DNA of 64,000 nucleotides from Gadus chalcogrammus (GCF_026213295.1 NC_079426.1:26660902-26724901), one strand, 5' to 3'; positions 45,525 to 57,537 are shown, counted from the first letter of the stretch. Program-made: numbers and translations. Notes: generated from the sequence alone by a model not told the origin.

Positions 45525-46228
45525 GCCGTTTCTCAATTCGCGTACTTGTGCGTGCTCGTGTGCTCGTGGACTCGTGAAACGTCATCAGTCGTTGCCCGAG
45601 CACTGTTCCAATTCGAAGCACGCATCAAGCGAGTACTGTCGTAAAACCCGGAAGTGTTCTGGATGCGTGCTCGATATCGCCGTTTCACCGAGCATGCATC
45701 GGAGGTGGCTCGTGTGTGCTTGCTCCCGCTATAAATCCCAGGATGCATTTCGCACTCGCAGCAGTACGAGGGCGGACAATATGGAGAAGACGCACAAGTT
45801 ACAACTGTAGCTTAAGTTACTCTTAACTTATATATATATTTATATAATATATAGGCCTAATATAATAATAATAATATATAAATATATATATGTAAGGTCG
45901 TGTGTGTTTATAGCTTATACACATGACAGGACACTCATATCTTTTCAATTGTTATTCATTCAGAATATTTAAATACTATTTGAAAATGAAAGAGGCTGGG
46001 ATTTTGTTTTATATAATTTGTTTATATTGTTCAGTAGTATATGCCTAAATGAGGCCGTAGCACAGTTAACGGACGAGCAGAGGTGGTGACGTAATCGAGT
46101 CCGCTGCTGTTCCAATTGCAGGTACGTACTCGCGTGCTCGCAAGTATGTGCTTGAAGTACAGACTTGCCAAGTACGTGCTAGCAAGTCATCGAGTCCGTA
46201 GTACGCGTGCTACGAATTGAGAAACGGC
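45525..46228. mobile_element. MITE nested in Harbinger B
   Basis: Inverted ends GCCGTTTCTCAATTCG. Flanks CTGAA (45520-45524) and CTGAG (46229-46233) suggest a short duplication. The interior is rich in GTACTTGTGCGTGCTCG-type words. No gene. Confidence 0.75.
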
Positions 46229-46296
46229 CTGAGTGAAGCTCGTGCATGAGGATATAAAAAGCCCTCATCAATGGAACACAGATAACATGATTCACC

Positions 46297-46632
46297 ATGG
46301 CAACAAGTACTAACAAGCCTCGATCCTCCTACTTCTCCCCAGCGGAGTTGCAAATCTTAATGACTGCATATGCAGAAAGCGAGCATATCTTTTTACTAAA
46401 AAGCAATACTATGGCAGCAGCCAAAAAGCGGGAGCTCGCGTGGAAAAAAATAGCTGACCGAGTCAGAGTATTTGAGAAAAAGAAAATGTTTTCTCTTGAA
46501 TGTTCCACTTATTCAACAATTATATTCCATATGTGTGTTTGTGCGCACAGGTGCAACACAACAGGCCCCAAACGGACTTGGCTGCAACTAAAAATGAAAT
46601 ATAAAAATGTAGTTCAAACAGATAAGGTATAA
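46297..46632 (+). CDS. Harbinger Myb-like DNA-binding protein
   Basis: ATG at 46297 (context CACCATGG). MATSTNKPRSSYFSPAELQI, then LMTAYAESEHIFLLKSN, ELAWKKIADRVR, and after an unusual stretch (VFEKKKMFSLECSTYSTIIF) CNTTGPKRTWLQLKMKYKNV. Relatives join IADRVN directly to ACN..GPKRTW, so the middle ~25 codons look like a retained intron that happens to be open in frame; canonical splice borders of the right phase were not found. The protein would bind the element ends and act with the nuclease. The usual C-terminal coiled tail is short or in another exon. Confidence 0.65.
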   Translation: MATSTNKPRSSYFSPAELQILMTAYAESEHIFLLKSNTMAAAKKRELAWKKIADRVRVFEKKKMFSLECSTYSTIIFHMCVCAHRCNTTGPKRTWLQLKMKYKNVVQTDKV

Positions 46633-46896
46633 TTTAAGTACAACCAATTGTGATGTTGTTTAGCCTGCCCTCATTAAACAGCATTTAGTGGCTGCATTCA
46701 ACATGTGATAGATATATTTAAGTAATTAGGGAAATCTGCTAAACAAAGAAAAATCCCAACACTGCCAGTATTTAATATTGTCTATATGAAAGCAACACCT
46801 AAATGCCTTTTACACATACAAGTCTCCAAATTTGTGTTTTCTGGTTATCTTAAAATTTGACCTCCATTATAGCCAACAGAAAAAAGGCAGAGTCAG

Positions 46897-48207
46897 TTAG
46901 AAAGGATTGAAGCATATCATGTCTCTAACAGCTCTTCCATCTCGTGCATCAGCAGGGGGGTCAGGATTATTATCTGGATCATTGGGGGAAAGAGTAGGAC
47001 ATTGTTCTCCTCTAATAGTGGCAATGTTGTGGAGAACCAAACATGCCACTATAATGTCACAAGCCCTTTCCGGGGTGACCCTGAGCCTACGAAGGCACTG
47101 GAACCGGGCCTTGAGTATGCCGATGGTCATCTCCACTCTGGCTCGTGTCCTGCAGTGAGCCAAGTTGTAGTGTTGCTGTGGGCAAGGGTCAGGGTCAGGG
47201 TAAGGGGTCAGCAGATAGCGCTGGCAGGGGTACCCTCTGTCTCTGAGTAGATAACCATCAAACTCTCCTATGATAATACAATATACACTTTATTGTTTCA
47301 GTTGTAATAGGAGGAAACAAAATATTGATCATAGGATATAACTATATACTGGATATATAAACTATATTATAAACTCACCACGGGCAAATCCGGCACTCAT
47401 AACTGCCGTATAACTGCCGTTATAAGGAGCATATATAACTAACTAACTCAGTGTAGACTCACAAAACATGAGTCATACACAGACCCAGGCCACTTCGCTT
47501 CCACATTATTTATCATGTGGGCTGCGTCACATATGATCTTCACAGTGGAGAACAGTAATTAGCTGTATAGTGAAGCATATTTCATTTGGAATGTTAAAGG
47601 CTACTATTTAGGCCTACCTGTACATTAATGCTGTGGACAGATTTCCTATTCACATAATCTCCTTCATTTATTGAAGGAGCTATGATAGGAATGTGAGTGC
47701 CATCTATGCAGCCAATCACACCTGGAAACCCTAAAATATATCAAATTGACTGATTAGTGCTTCAAGTCTCAAAGCTTTATGACATAAATGAATTACTGCT
47801 TAGACTGATACCTGCAATTCTGTGGAACTCTTCTTTGAGAAGTCTGGTGGGTCTGTGACTTGCGAACACTACAAACGTGCATAGTAGCCGTTTCAGTGCA
47901 AGTGTCACATTTCGGACAGCCCGACAGACAGTTGCCTTGGACACATGCTCTGCATCACCGACGTTATACAAAAAACTGCCGTTGGCAAAAAAACGAAGTG
48001 CAATACAAAGAATTTGCTCGGAACTGAGAGCGTGTTGACGATGTGTCATGTGAGCGATGTGAGGGCTGAGAATATTGTTTATATAAATGATTGATGATGC
48101 GGAGAAACGGAAACGCTCAAACAGGTAGCTACTCATCAGGGAATGATAAAACATCCAAGTATCTGCGCCTCGACATCAACTGGCTCTTCAATAAAAGGAC
48201 ACGCCAT
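46897..48207 (-). pseudogene. HARBI1-like DDE nuclease, four exons
   Basis: Start ATG at 48207 (MACPFIEEPVDVEAQ). After a small frame change, exon A (to 47812) carries SYLFERFRFSASSIIYI and SEQILCIALRFFANGSF (helix-turn-helix region). Exon B (47721-47618) carries the first aspartate in [15 protein letters not shown]. Exon C (47537-47379) starts IICDAAHMINNVEAKWPGSV and ends with AGFARG. Exon D (47267-46897) carries the second aspartate in EFDGYLLRDRGYPC, the glutamate in RARVEMTIGILKARF, and the CLVLHNIA helix. Borders are canonical (TTCCAG/GTGTGA, CATAG/GAGAG, GTGAGT, GTAGGC). The frame change after MACPF...ILG and damage within exon C suggest it is dead, though the DDE triad is complete. 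Confidence 0.75.
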
Positions 48208-48439
48208 GTCTGCCACTGCCTTCAGTCTGCAGGCTTCAACTTAAGAGCAGGAGAAATTCAGGGTTAGTTGAAGAAAACCTGCCAGCGAGCAGGTTAGGTT
48301 CACGGAGTATGTTGCCAGGGTAACTGACTCAGAGTAAAGCTGAACTGGCTTTGTGAAACTGAAAAACCAGAGTTTCCCTCATCTCAGGGTTAACTAACTC
48401 AGAGTTTTCACTAAACCTGCTTTCTGAAACGGGCCCCTG

Positions 48440-49402
48440 GACTCCCCACACTCAGATTTTATTCATGGACTTTTCTTCCGCTTTTAAACACAGTCAACCT
48501 AGCCAACCTCTGCAACCGCCTACTGCATCTATAAGTCCACCCATCACTTATCCGGTGGATAAAAGACTTCCTGCAGGTCTCAGCACGTGGTGGTAAATGG
48601 CTTTCAATCCAAGAACATGATTTTAAACACTGGTGTGATTTATCTCTGATTTTATTTTCCATCTACACAAACAACATAAACAAAAACAGTGACATTTTCC
48701 TTTTGAAGTATGCAGATGACATGGCCCTGGTGGCCGACATCAAGGATCACTCCTCTCTGGCTGCCTACTATCAGCAGGTCAACACCCTGATGCTGTGGAT
48801 AAAAGTGTTGTGTTTTGGAGGGAGGCGAACATCTTCCCCCCCAACCTCTCTTTGAACCTCTGAGACTGAATGGGCAGACTATTGAGCAGGTAGAGGCCTT
48901 TAGATACCTTGGCAAATATATCGACAGCGACATGACCTTCTCCCACTACACAGACATCACCTGACACAACGCCTGTTCCTGCTGTGGAAACTCAGGAGCT
49001 TTGATGTCAGACAGGACCTTTTAACAGCTGTCTATAAATCACTCATAGAATCTGTACTCACGTTCAACATCACAACCTGGTTCACCCTCACCTCTGTCAA
49101 AAACAAATCAAAGCTTTCCCGGATCATCAATCAAGGAAGCAAAATAACTGGCAAAACTCTAAATCAATTATCAGTACTCAACAGCCAGTCAGTTAAAAGA
49201 AAAGCCAACCATATTACACAGGATCCCACCCACCCCCTGCACAAGTCCTTCCAACTTCTTGTTTAAGATCTATACACACTATGTGCTCTCAGAAATCAAT
49301 GTTGTATGACTGCCTATCAGTACATTGTCCTGTTTGTATGTCGAGCAAAGCCAAAGATGATTTTCTGTTATGCCAGACAATAAAGTTTTAATAATCTAAA
49401 GA
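48440..49402 (+). pseudogene. LINE reverse transcriptase C-terminal half and 3' UTR (Rex1-like)
   Basis: DSPHTQILFMDFSSAFKHSQ (first catalytic block), then several frame changes; LLKYADDMALVADIKDHSSL holds the YADD box. Downstream come RYLGKYIDSDMTF-like and LFLLWKLRSFDVRQ-like segments (about 48900-49015). The 3' UTR contains TGTCCTGTTTGTATGTCGAG and ends AATAAAGTTTTAATAATCT near 49398. Stops and indels make it inactive. Confidence 0.75.
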
Positions 49403-49420
49403 CAATCTGGCCGAGACTGA

Positions 49421-49926
49421 GGCCCTGTTTACACGAAGGGAAAACGCAGATATTTCCACGCGGTTTGGCCTCTCATTTACACAAAAACGCTGTTTTTATC
49501 ACAGAAAACGATCATTTCTAAAAACTCCGGCCGAAGTGGAGATTTCTGAAAACCCCGGTTATGTGTTGTCGTGTCAACGGGGAGAAACGGGGTTTTAGGT
49601 TCTGAAGCGTCACATTATGCGCCAGGAAATGCTTAACGTCATATGAGCGCCCTATGTTTACAGTTTGTTTGTTACAGGAAGACCCTCGTGTTATTCGTTG
49701 TTCTTGATTCTGAGGATTCTGATTGGCTTTCATGGCTTTATCCTTCTCCCTACACTGCCGCCCATAGGTTTGGCATAGTTATAATGGCGCTCGACGGCGT
49801 ATTTATGCGTTTTGCTGTAAACGACAACTTTTTTGAAAACGATGTTGTGTGCACAATGTTATTTTGGAAAACGGAGGGGGGGGAATATTCGTTTCCATAA
49901 ATACCCTGCTACGTATAAACGTGGCC
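49421..49926. mobile_element. MITE with GGCCCTGTTTACACG termini
   Basis: The left end GGCCCTGTTTACACGAAGGG and the right end (inverse of GGCCACGTTTATACG) enclose about 506 bp rich in AAACG words. It separates the LINE flank from the continuation of the older repeat. No gene. Confidence 0.65.
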
Positions 49927-50115
49927 TAAGTGGAAAAAAGGGCTTAAATCAGGTGAGGGAACACATGTGAAGGTGGTTGCACTGATGAGGTGGGAGTGGC
50001 AGGCAGGTGATCAGGAAAAGTACTGGCAGATCCGGCAGAAGGGTGGAAAGCCAGGAGCGGATCATGACTGTGCAGAGCTGGCAGTAGGATGGAAAGCCAG
50101 GAGCAGATCATGACA
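49927..50115. repeat. Older dispersed repeat, right half
   Basis: TAAGTGGAAAAAAGGGCTTA, then TCAGGTGAGGGAACACATGTG and a GGAAAGCCAGGAGC direct repeat (about 50045 and 50090), ending in ATCATGACACACAGTCCCC. Plausibly the continuation of 34870-35098 plus 49411-49420. Confidence 0.4.
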
Positions 50116-50145
50116 CACAGTCCCCATCGTCCTTCTCCTGTGTTA

Positions 50146-50719
50146 GGGGCCACTCACACTAGCTCATTTGCATACTAAAGTCTAGAACGTTTGGCTAGTG
50201 TGACCACGCCATCCGTATTCCAGGACGGAACAGCCCCTTGGCCACGGCACACTTGGGAGAGGTGTGCGGTGGCCAAAGTACAGATGCTAATGAGACGACA
50301 CGCACACACGCGCGGATACGCAACATGAGCTGGATGACGTAGTCCTTGCGCAACACTTCTTTCTTTATAGGTCCATGCCCTGCTTCCCCACAACAATCAT
50401 TTTAAACAATGGCGGCAAGCGGTTCACGAGTGGGTTTATGTTGGTGCGATAGTGAAGTCGAGTGTTTACTTGAAATTTGGGCTGACGGCAGCATTCACGT
50501 TGTTGTTCTCCATTGTTGTTATGGCGGCGAGGGCGCTTGGTGATGACGTATTTATCGTATTACGATGTGATGACGTATGTATGAAGGAGCAATCGTGCCC
50601 AGGCCACGGCCTTTGGGAGCAGTGTGACCACGGGCCAGCGGGGGGGGGGGGGGGGGGGGAATCGTGCCGAATCTTCCTGCAGCACGGAACAGGCAAACAG
50701 CCCTAGTGTGAGTGGCCCC
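50146..50719. mobile_element. MITE with GGGGCCACTCACACTAG termini
   Basis: Left end GGGGCCACTCACACTAG; right end CTAGTGTGAGTGGCCCC, closing at 50719. It contains a G19-type run (50641-50659). Proline-rich open frames across the G run are artefacts. Confidence 0.75.
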
Positions 50720-51409
50720 CGAGTCCCCCGCTAGAGAAGGCCTTGAGCTCAACACCTCCACTCCCTTCTCAACACTCCCTACGTGTTATGGGCTCAGAGG
50801 CAATGTCTTTACCATTTCCTTTCAATAATCCTTCATTGATGTTTTCACATCATCAGGATCATTTAACAGTAATGTGACATGTTGAGGAAAAACATTTTTT
50901 TGTATTTTTTAGGCTATCCCAATTCAGGCTGCACATGTATCAGAAAGACTATACATAAGGATATTATCATACAGGGTAGATATCATGGAGCTATTATTCA
51001 CACTGCTTACCATGTGCGCTAGTCTGGTAGTCTGCTAAAATGTGCTGCAAAAATTCAAGATGAGCAATGCTCGGACATTAACTGATTTGATGTAAGGTTG
51101 ATTGTTTCCTAATAGGAAGTAACAAATATGTGTTATTCATTCCAATGCAGCATGTAGCTGGGCCCAGACACTCCTCACGGCAAGACTGGAGCTCTGCGGT
51201 TCGTTTGTACGGAGCAGTGGGACGCGCCATGGGCAGAGGAGCCGCTCAGTGGAGCCTGCTCAGAGGATCGTTCCGGCGCCTTCGTAGCCCGACCAAAAGG
51301 TCAGGTTACGAAGGCGCCGGAACGTCAGACCCTCTTCAGACCGGCTGTTCCTATAAGCTAACACACAGAAACTTTCACTCTTGGTTTTAAAAGCCATGGG
51401 AAGACATAA
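50720..51409. other. Non-coding with a strong hairpin
   Basis: No gene. The hairpin at 51269-51324 is listed separately. Confidence 0.4.
51269..51324. repeat. GC-rich hairpin, 26 bp arms, AAAA loop
   Basis: Left arm starts CGTTCCGGCGCCTTCGTA and ends CCCGACC; right arm is its reverse complement with two mismatches. Confidence 0.85.
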
Positions 51410-51835
51410 CGCTGTGTTCATACTGCAAACATCCGTTGACCTTTCTAATTGACTTGGTCCGTTCTGTCAGCTGCGTCAAAAAGTTGAGAAATATTCAACT
51501 TTTCAGGCAGGGACAGATCCATCGGCCAACCAGATTGTGTTATGCAAATATACGCAAATACACTACTGTGAAGCCACTTGGACTCCGTCCAATGAAATCA
51601 CCTTTGTGATACAATCCGGGAAAACTCATGTCAAAAAGATGGCCGGCAGCGGGGGATTTGAAAATTCTACGCAAAGCAACACTCTCCTTGCGATTATGGG
51701 AACCAGTTTGCAATAACAAGCAGGAAGAAGCAGGAGAAAGCCTGCTTTGTTAGCGGGAAGCAAAGACTACTCCCCCCATACGACAGACAAGCCCTCCGCT
51801 ATCCGTCAACGGACTTGTGCAGTATGAAAGCGGCG
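51410..51835. mobile_element. MITE with CGCTGTGTTCATACTGCA termini
   Basis: The left end CGCTGTGTTCATACTGCA and its inverse (TGCAGTATGAAAGCGGCG) are flanked by TAA on both sides (51407-51409 and 51836-51838). A TAA duplication is typical of PIF/Harbinger-type elements. GTCCGTTGAC words lie inside both ends. Confidence 0.7.
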
Positions 51836-52896
51836 TAAGGGCTTCAATTCCAACAGTGTGCTGATGGGGAGGCGGATGCCAACTCAAAAATCTGGTTTTG
51901 CTGGGGAAATGCATATTAAATAAACAAATACATGCCTGTATTTTTGTGTGTGTGTGTGTATGCGTGTGCACGTGCAAGGGTATGAGTGTATGTGTTTGTG
52001 TGTGCGCACGTGTGTGGTTAGAGGTGAGAGTGTTTGTGTGTGCACGTGGAAGGGTAGGATTATACGTGTTTGTTTGTGTGCACGTGTGCGGGTATGTGTG
52101 TGCAAGTGTTTGTGTGGGTAAACATGTCTCTAATGACATCTCATGAAGCATTCATTAGATTGCGGGTAAATCTTCCTCATATATTAATTCCACGGTTAAA
52201 TCGGAAATGCTGCTTAGATTAGTTTTAGGCTCTCTTCCTTTCTCTATCTCTCAGTGAATAAACAGACTCACCACCTCTCGCCCTCCCTTCTGACTTCTCC
52301 ATGAGTCTAAACACATCAGCTTGGAAATTGCTCACATCTCCTCTTGTTTTTTTGCCTCTCTATCTCCAGAAACCGTATCAAGATTAATATGATTTCCACA
52401 GCTCTTCTGTCACTTAAACCCAACGTTTCCATCTGCAATCCTTTAAAGACTGTAGGGGATCACCCCCCACACCCCAAGTCACAGCCAGGGAAGGTTGGCT
52501 GTGACTTGTTTACAGCCTGGCTGTTTGAGGAGTATCAGTCTGCTCTTTTGAGATCTCTTTTGAAGAACGTTGAGCAGCTTCCCCTATTGACTGTGCACCT
52601 GTGAAGCCATTTGCTAGTGAGATACGATGAAAATAAGCCCAACTCTCTCGATTGGGTGTATCTTTTACTTGCAATCGTTTTGGTCCTTTTTTCTGTACAA
52701 ATTCTATTTTCTTCTTACACATCTTTTTCCCATTTCTTTGGTACCGATTTTCATCCCTTATGTTTCTGCAGAACCCTATGCACACACACATACACACACA
52801 CACACGCACAAATTAACAAACACACACAAACACATACACACACAAACTAACACACACACACTCTCCAACCCTGCTCTTCCCAGCTCTACTTTTGAG
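51836..52896. other. Non-coding with GT and CA microsatellites
   Basis: GT-rich tract about 51943-52110; CA-rich tract about 52783-52860. GGTTGGCTGTGACTTGTTTAC follows CAAGTCACAGCCAGGGAAGG (about 52476-52510), a short inverted repeat. No gene. Confidence 0.5.
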
Positions 52897-53746
52897 CAGA
52901 GGCGGACAGAGTACACAGATTCCTTACTTGAGTAAAAGTACAGATACCCCTTGCTAAATTTTACTCAAGTAAAAGTACTAAAGTCAGATGTCTACTTAAG
53001 TAAAAGTACTAAAGTACTTGTTTTTAAAAGTACTTTAGAGTATCATGAGTACAAGAGTAAATTTTCTAAATATTGCATTACTACTGCCACGGTGCTTACA
53101 GTACATTTATGTATAGAAATGTCCTACATGGAGTTATGAAAAATGTTTATGTTAATACCTTGGAGAATGTAAAAGGAATTGAAAGTAAAATCAAGTTATT
53201 TATCTTTTTACGCTTTATTGAGCATCTCACTTGCCTAACAAGTGCGTAACACAAGGCTTCACATGTTGTGACAAAGGATAATGCGTGGTGTCTACTCGCA
53301 CTATATCTCATCGGACACAATAATTGGCTCACCACATGGGAATGACACTCATTTCAAACACAGCAACTCATGACTCAATGACTACTCATGCTACAGTGTC
53401 AACATATCAAAGATATACAGCACAGTACTGCATTCAACATACCTCTCAAGTACTGCTCACTGAAAAATAACTATGTTACTTACCCAAGAAACAATTCCAA
53501 AACAATGTAATTAAGTAAATGATTTCAGTTATGAGAACAGCATGGGCATAGTTTTATAACACTGTACACTGATATATGAAAAGTAATATATAAATGATTG
53601 GTATGAAAACTAATTAGGCTGAAAATTAGGCAAACTGCCGTCATTCAAATCAAATAATTTACAACACTAGTATAATTCACAATGACATAGTATGCTTTAA
53701 AAGTGGAAAGGCTAACATCCACACCTCCAAATTATTTGTATTATTA

Positions 53747-53848
<102 letters not shown>

Positions 53849-53858
53849 GTACTTCAGT

Positions 53859-56800
53859 TCAATCAAATTTCATGAACTCCTTGTTCAACTTGAGGAGAAG
53901 TTGGTTCTCAAAATTCTGTGAATGAATTGATCCCCTTCTTGGGGTGAAAAGCAAACCGGCAATGCTAAAAAGCCTTTCACACGCTGCTGAAGCTGGCAGG
54001 GCTGTGTTGAGCTTTAGTGAGAGGTTACGCACAGCTGGATAGGGGGCCAGTGTATTCACTCCATCAGCTGTAGCGGCTAGGTATCCATCAAGTTGCTGAC
54101 TTATCTCATTGGAATGTGTCGGCTTGACATTGGAGAAGAAGTCATCATCTTCAGAAGAGGATGCTGTGGTATCAGGAGACCGAAGACCTTCATCATGTTC
54201 TGGCAGATGTGTCTTGATGTAACTAAGGCCTTGATTAGAAACAGCAGAATCACACCAACAAACACACATTTTTGTTATTATTACTCTGTAAGTAAGCAAC
54301 TGCATAGAATCATTGTTGGATGTAAAGGTTTTTGAAAAAACAAGCAAACAAACAAAAATAAAACGTTTTCCTTACCAAGCTGTAGGACTGTGTCATTGCT
54401 GGTCCAGGAGGTTTTGAACCTTGGAACAAGTATGGCTGCTGCAATTAGCTCTGGCTCTGACATCATGCTCTCAAACCGCTTCCTCAAACCTTCAAGAAGA
54501 GCATCAACAAGTGGCTTGCAAAATCTGAGTGACGGTCTGGACTTTTCAAGCTTGGTTGTGAGGGTGGTGATTGTCGGGAGCAGCCAGCCCATCTGAATGT
54601 TGACTTCACCTTGTAGTATGTTCAAGGACTTTGCAACTGGACTCATGGTGGTGACATATTCCCCTAAAAAGGCTATGTCAGCCGGACTGTACCTAATAGA
54701 AACAGAAGAAAATAAACAAACACATATTTCCACAAAATGTATACAGAACCACTGTGCAATGCTGGACATTTATTAATTTGTTTATGTACCTACAGCAGAT
54801 AATGTGGTAAGCATTATTCTAACAAATTAAGAACACAATTATACATTAACATAAGCTACTTACATTGGAACATTGAGTGCAGCACAGACCGTTCTCACAG
54901 ACCCCTGTCCTTGGTCTTTAATGATTCTGACCACACGTTCCACGGCCATGAAAGACGAGTTCCATCGAATTGAATTAGGCTGTACCAAGTGAAGCTTACA
55001 GTGTTCCTCTATAAGCTCAGCATTTTGAGGAGACCTTGATGCTTTATTCCAGAGTGCCTGACACTTAGAAAAGGCTGATCTGGACAATTTCTTGTAAGCT
55101 TCTGTCGTATTAGCCTTATCAACATCGACTGTGGAAACTAAATGTAGTAAATGACATGCACACCGATGATGTTTCGGCAGCTGATACTGAAGCCCATCAT
55201 CTTCCTCCAGAATGGCTTCCACATCAATGAGTTCCACCTCCTCTTCACCATCAGATGCATCACAATCTTCTCCTACTTCTTCGATTGTGCCTTCTGCAAC
55301 TAACTCTTCATTGTTATTTTCGTCCTGCTGACCAAAGACACGGAACCCTTTGACGAAATTCGACCCGTTGTCTGTTGTAGTTCTAACAACCTTTAGACTT
55401 ATTTCATACTCGGCATGAATGTCGGTCAAAACAGCTGCCAAGGCATCGAATGTGTGGGAGCCTCTTAGTTGACGGCAAGCAAGGGCAGCTGAACGGCGTT
55501 CAAAACTACAAGGATCGAGCCAGTGGGCTGTTACACCTATAAAGCTTCTTCTCCTGGCCGTCCAACAATCAGTAGTGGTGGCAATGTATGGTACCTCTTT
55601 CATTACGTTCTTGAGACTTTCATTCATTTTAGATGTAGCTGAATCAATCTTACGCCGCACAGTTGTGCGGGACATGACAGCACTTCTCGGTTGCAATTCT
55701 ACAATAAGGTCTTGAAAGGATGGTTTCTCAACCAGGGAGAAGGGCTGGAGACCTTGAACGATGAAGCGGAGGATAGCCTGATCAACCGTCTTCTGAGACA
55801 CCTGCTTGGTCTCCAACAGCTTCATTTGCTTCCCCTTGAAGCCTGTTCCACCATCCGATGGCCTCTTGCAGGCTGTTGAAGTCAGTTTGGAGTATTTCTC
55901 CATATGTGTCTCATGCCTTCTCTGTAAAACAAAGTATAATATTTCAGTTTACTCTATATAAAACTAATAAATATTAGGAAAGATTCCCATCATATAGTCT
56001 ACATAGCAGTATTATTAATTATGAAGTGCTGGTTGTTCATAATTTTCCAATGGTTCCAGACTAACTTTTTAATTGGTTTTACTGGTGCAACTAACTTTAA
56101 TTTACGGGGATCAGCAAACAGGGATGCAAACACATGTATAGTCAAAAAAGAGAGAGGTAATTGAAGCCCTCGCCCCGCAGATATCCATATAATCAGGATG
56201 CTACTGAGGCACACATGCACACTGCCTCACACACGCACAGTCTCTAGGTCCCTCTCCCTCGTGCGCGCTACACAAATGCTAAAGCAAATTAAATGAGCAT
56301 ACTGAGCCAATTTTCATACGGTTAAATCAATTAAAATTAGATGATATCTACATAATACAGTGCCTGAAATTCTACCACAAGTTCTTAAACAAAAACCTCC
56401 CTGCTTATTTCCTGAACATGTTCACTCAAAATGCATCCCGTCATGACGATAACACAAGGCACCATCTTAGACTTAACACCCCTACTTACAGGACTGCTGC
56501 CTACAAACATTGTATTAGACATCATATTCCTTATTTACTGACACACTTAGACACATGCATGACAGACAAACTCACTCCACATAGCCTGGAAGGATTAACC
56601 CGGTATTAAAAAAAATAAATGCTAACGCGGTTTGGACCACGTCTGTTTCGTGTGCTAGCTCGCTGTAGATTCCGGTAGAACAAAGTATTTAGGTGCTTCT
56701 GTCTATCTAACAAGTCCTGCAATATTAGGTCAGGCAAATACAAGACTTTGGGTAACATATCTCTCATGTATTCAAACACTTTTGTAATCCTGTCTGTACG

Positions 56801-56989
56801 TACCTTGACATGCTTCCGCAAGTTGGATGTGGAATTTTTGTAGGCAGTGATGAAATTCTGCTTCGGTAAACATAGCAAACACTTAAAACGAAAACTATCA
56901 CCATTCTGTTCGGAAAATGTGAATAGGCTGGCAAGGTGGGGCCACGGGTTTACAAATCCCTGGGACGGACCTGCTCCGGCTTCTTCCAT
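53859..56989 (-). CDS. hAT transposase (ZBED1/Ac-like), four exons, apparently intact
   Basis: Exons read on the minus strand: 56989-56804, 55921-54864, 54692-54376, 54229-53859. Together they give 1932 bp, 643 residues. Splice borders are canonical (AAG/GTACGT; TTACAG/AGAAGG; AAT/GTAAGT; ATTAG/GTACAG; TTG/GTAAGG; TCAAG/GCCTTA) and phases agree at all three joins. Exon 1 plus the start of exon 2 form a BED finger: FKCLLC, then LRKHVK joined to RRHETH. The RNase H-like core shows aspartates in ATTTDCWTAR and TTTDNGSNFV, the CHLLHL motif after RCA, SIRWNSS and the glutamate in SAACERLFS. An acidic insert (EEVGEDCDASDGEEEVELID) lies in the core. The C-terminus is the dimerisation domain (SLKLNTALPASAACERLFSI). 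It would cut and reinsert its own element in the nucleus. No lesion seen. Confidence 0.88.
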
Positions 56990-57414
56990 TGTTTAGTCCA
57001 TGGTTATAACGTCTCTCATCTAATCTGACGGTTGATTTTGGCAGAAAACTGAAGGTGATTGCTGATTGCTGATTGGCTGTCCCAATCAGTGGTGCCTGCA
57101 CAATCCAATCACGTTTGAGAGGGAAACGACAAATTGAGGATTTAAATTTTTATTTTTTTATTTGAAGTAACGGCTACTCACGGTTATGGATAGAAATGTA
57201 GCGGAGTAAAGAGTACAATATTTGCCTCTCAAATGTACTTGAGTAAAGTCGTGAGTACTCCCCAAGAATGATACTCGAGTAAAGTACAGATCCCTCAAAA
57301 TTGTACTTAAGTACTGTACTCAAGTAAATGTACTCCGTTACTGTCCGGCTCTGCTTTTGAGGAATGTTAATGATAAGCAGATTGGAGTTCAGTTTTGTTT
57401 GGCGTGAACAAATG

Positions 57415-57537
<123 letters not shown>

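Larger units (their letters stand above)
45375..48436. mobile_element. Harbinger-type element B, two genes, with nested MITE
   Basis: Perfect inverted ends GGGCCCGTTTCAGAAAGCAG, with CTG duplicated outside (45372-45374, 48437-48439). Many ACTCTGAGTTAAC words follow each end. It encodes a HARBI1-like nuclease on the minus strand and a Myb-like protein on the plus strand, the full two-gene set. A 0.7 kb MITE has inserted at 45525-46228. Without it the element is about 2.35 kb. Confidence 0.85.
35099..49402 (+). mobile_element. Rex1/CR1-like LINE carrying three insertions (about 2.5 kb without them)
   Basis: LINE pieces lie at 35099-36126, 37469-37982, 45313-45374 and 48437-49402. CAATCCGG (35091-35098) and CAATCTGG (49403-49410) look like its target duplication. 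The reverse-transcriptase reading continues across the hAT and Harbinger B insertions once the insertion and one target copy are ignored. The element is also internally deleted between endonuclease and reverse transcriptase (near 37525) and frameshifted, so it is dead. The KYADDMALV box and the short 3' UTR ending AATAAAGTTTTAATAATCT favour the Rex1-like group. Confidence 0.8.
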
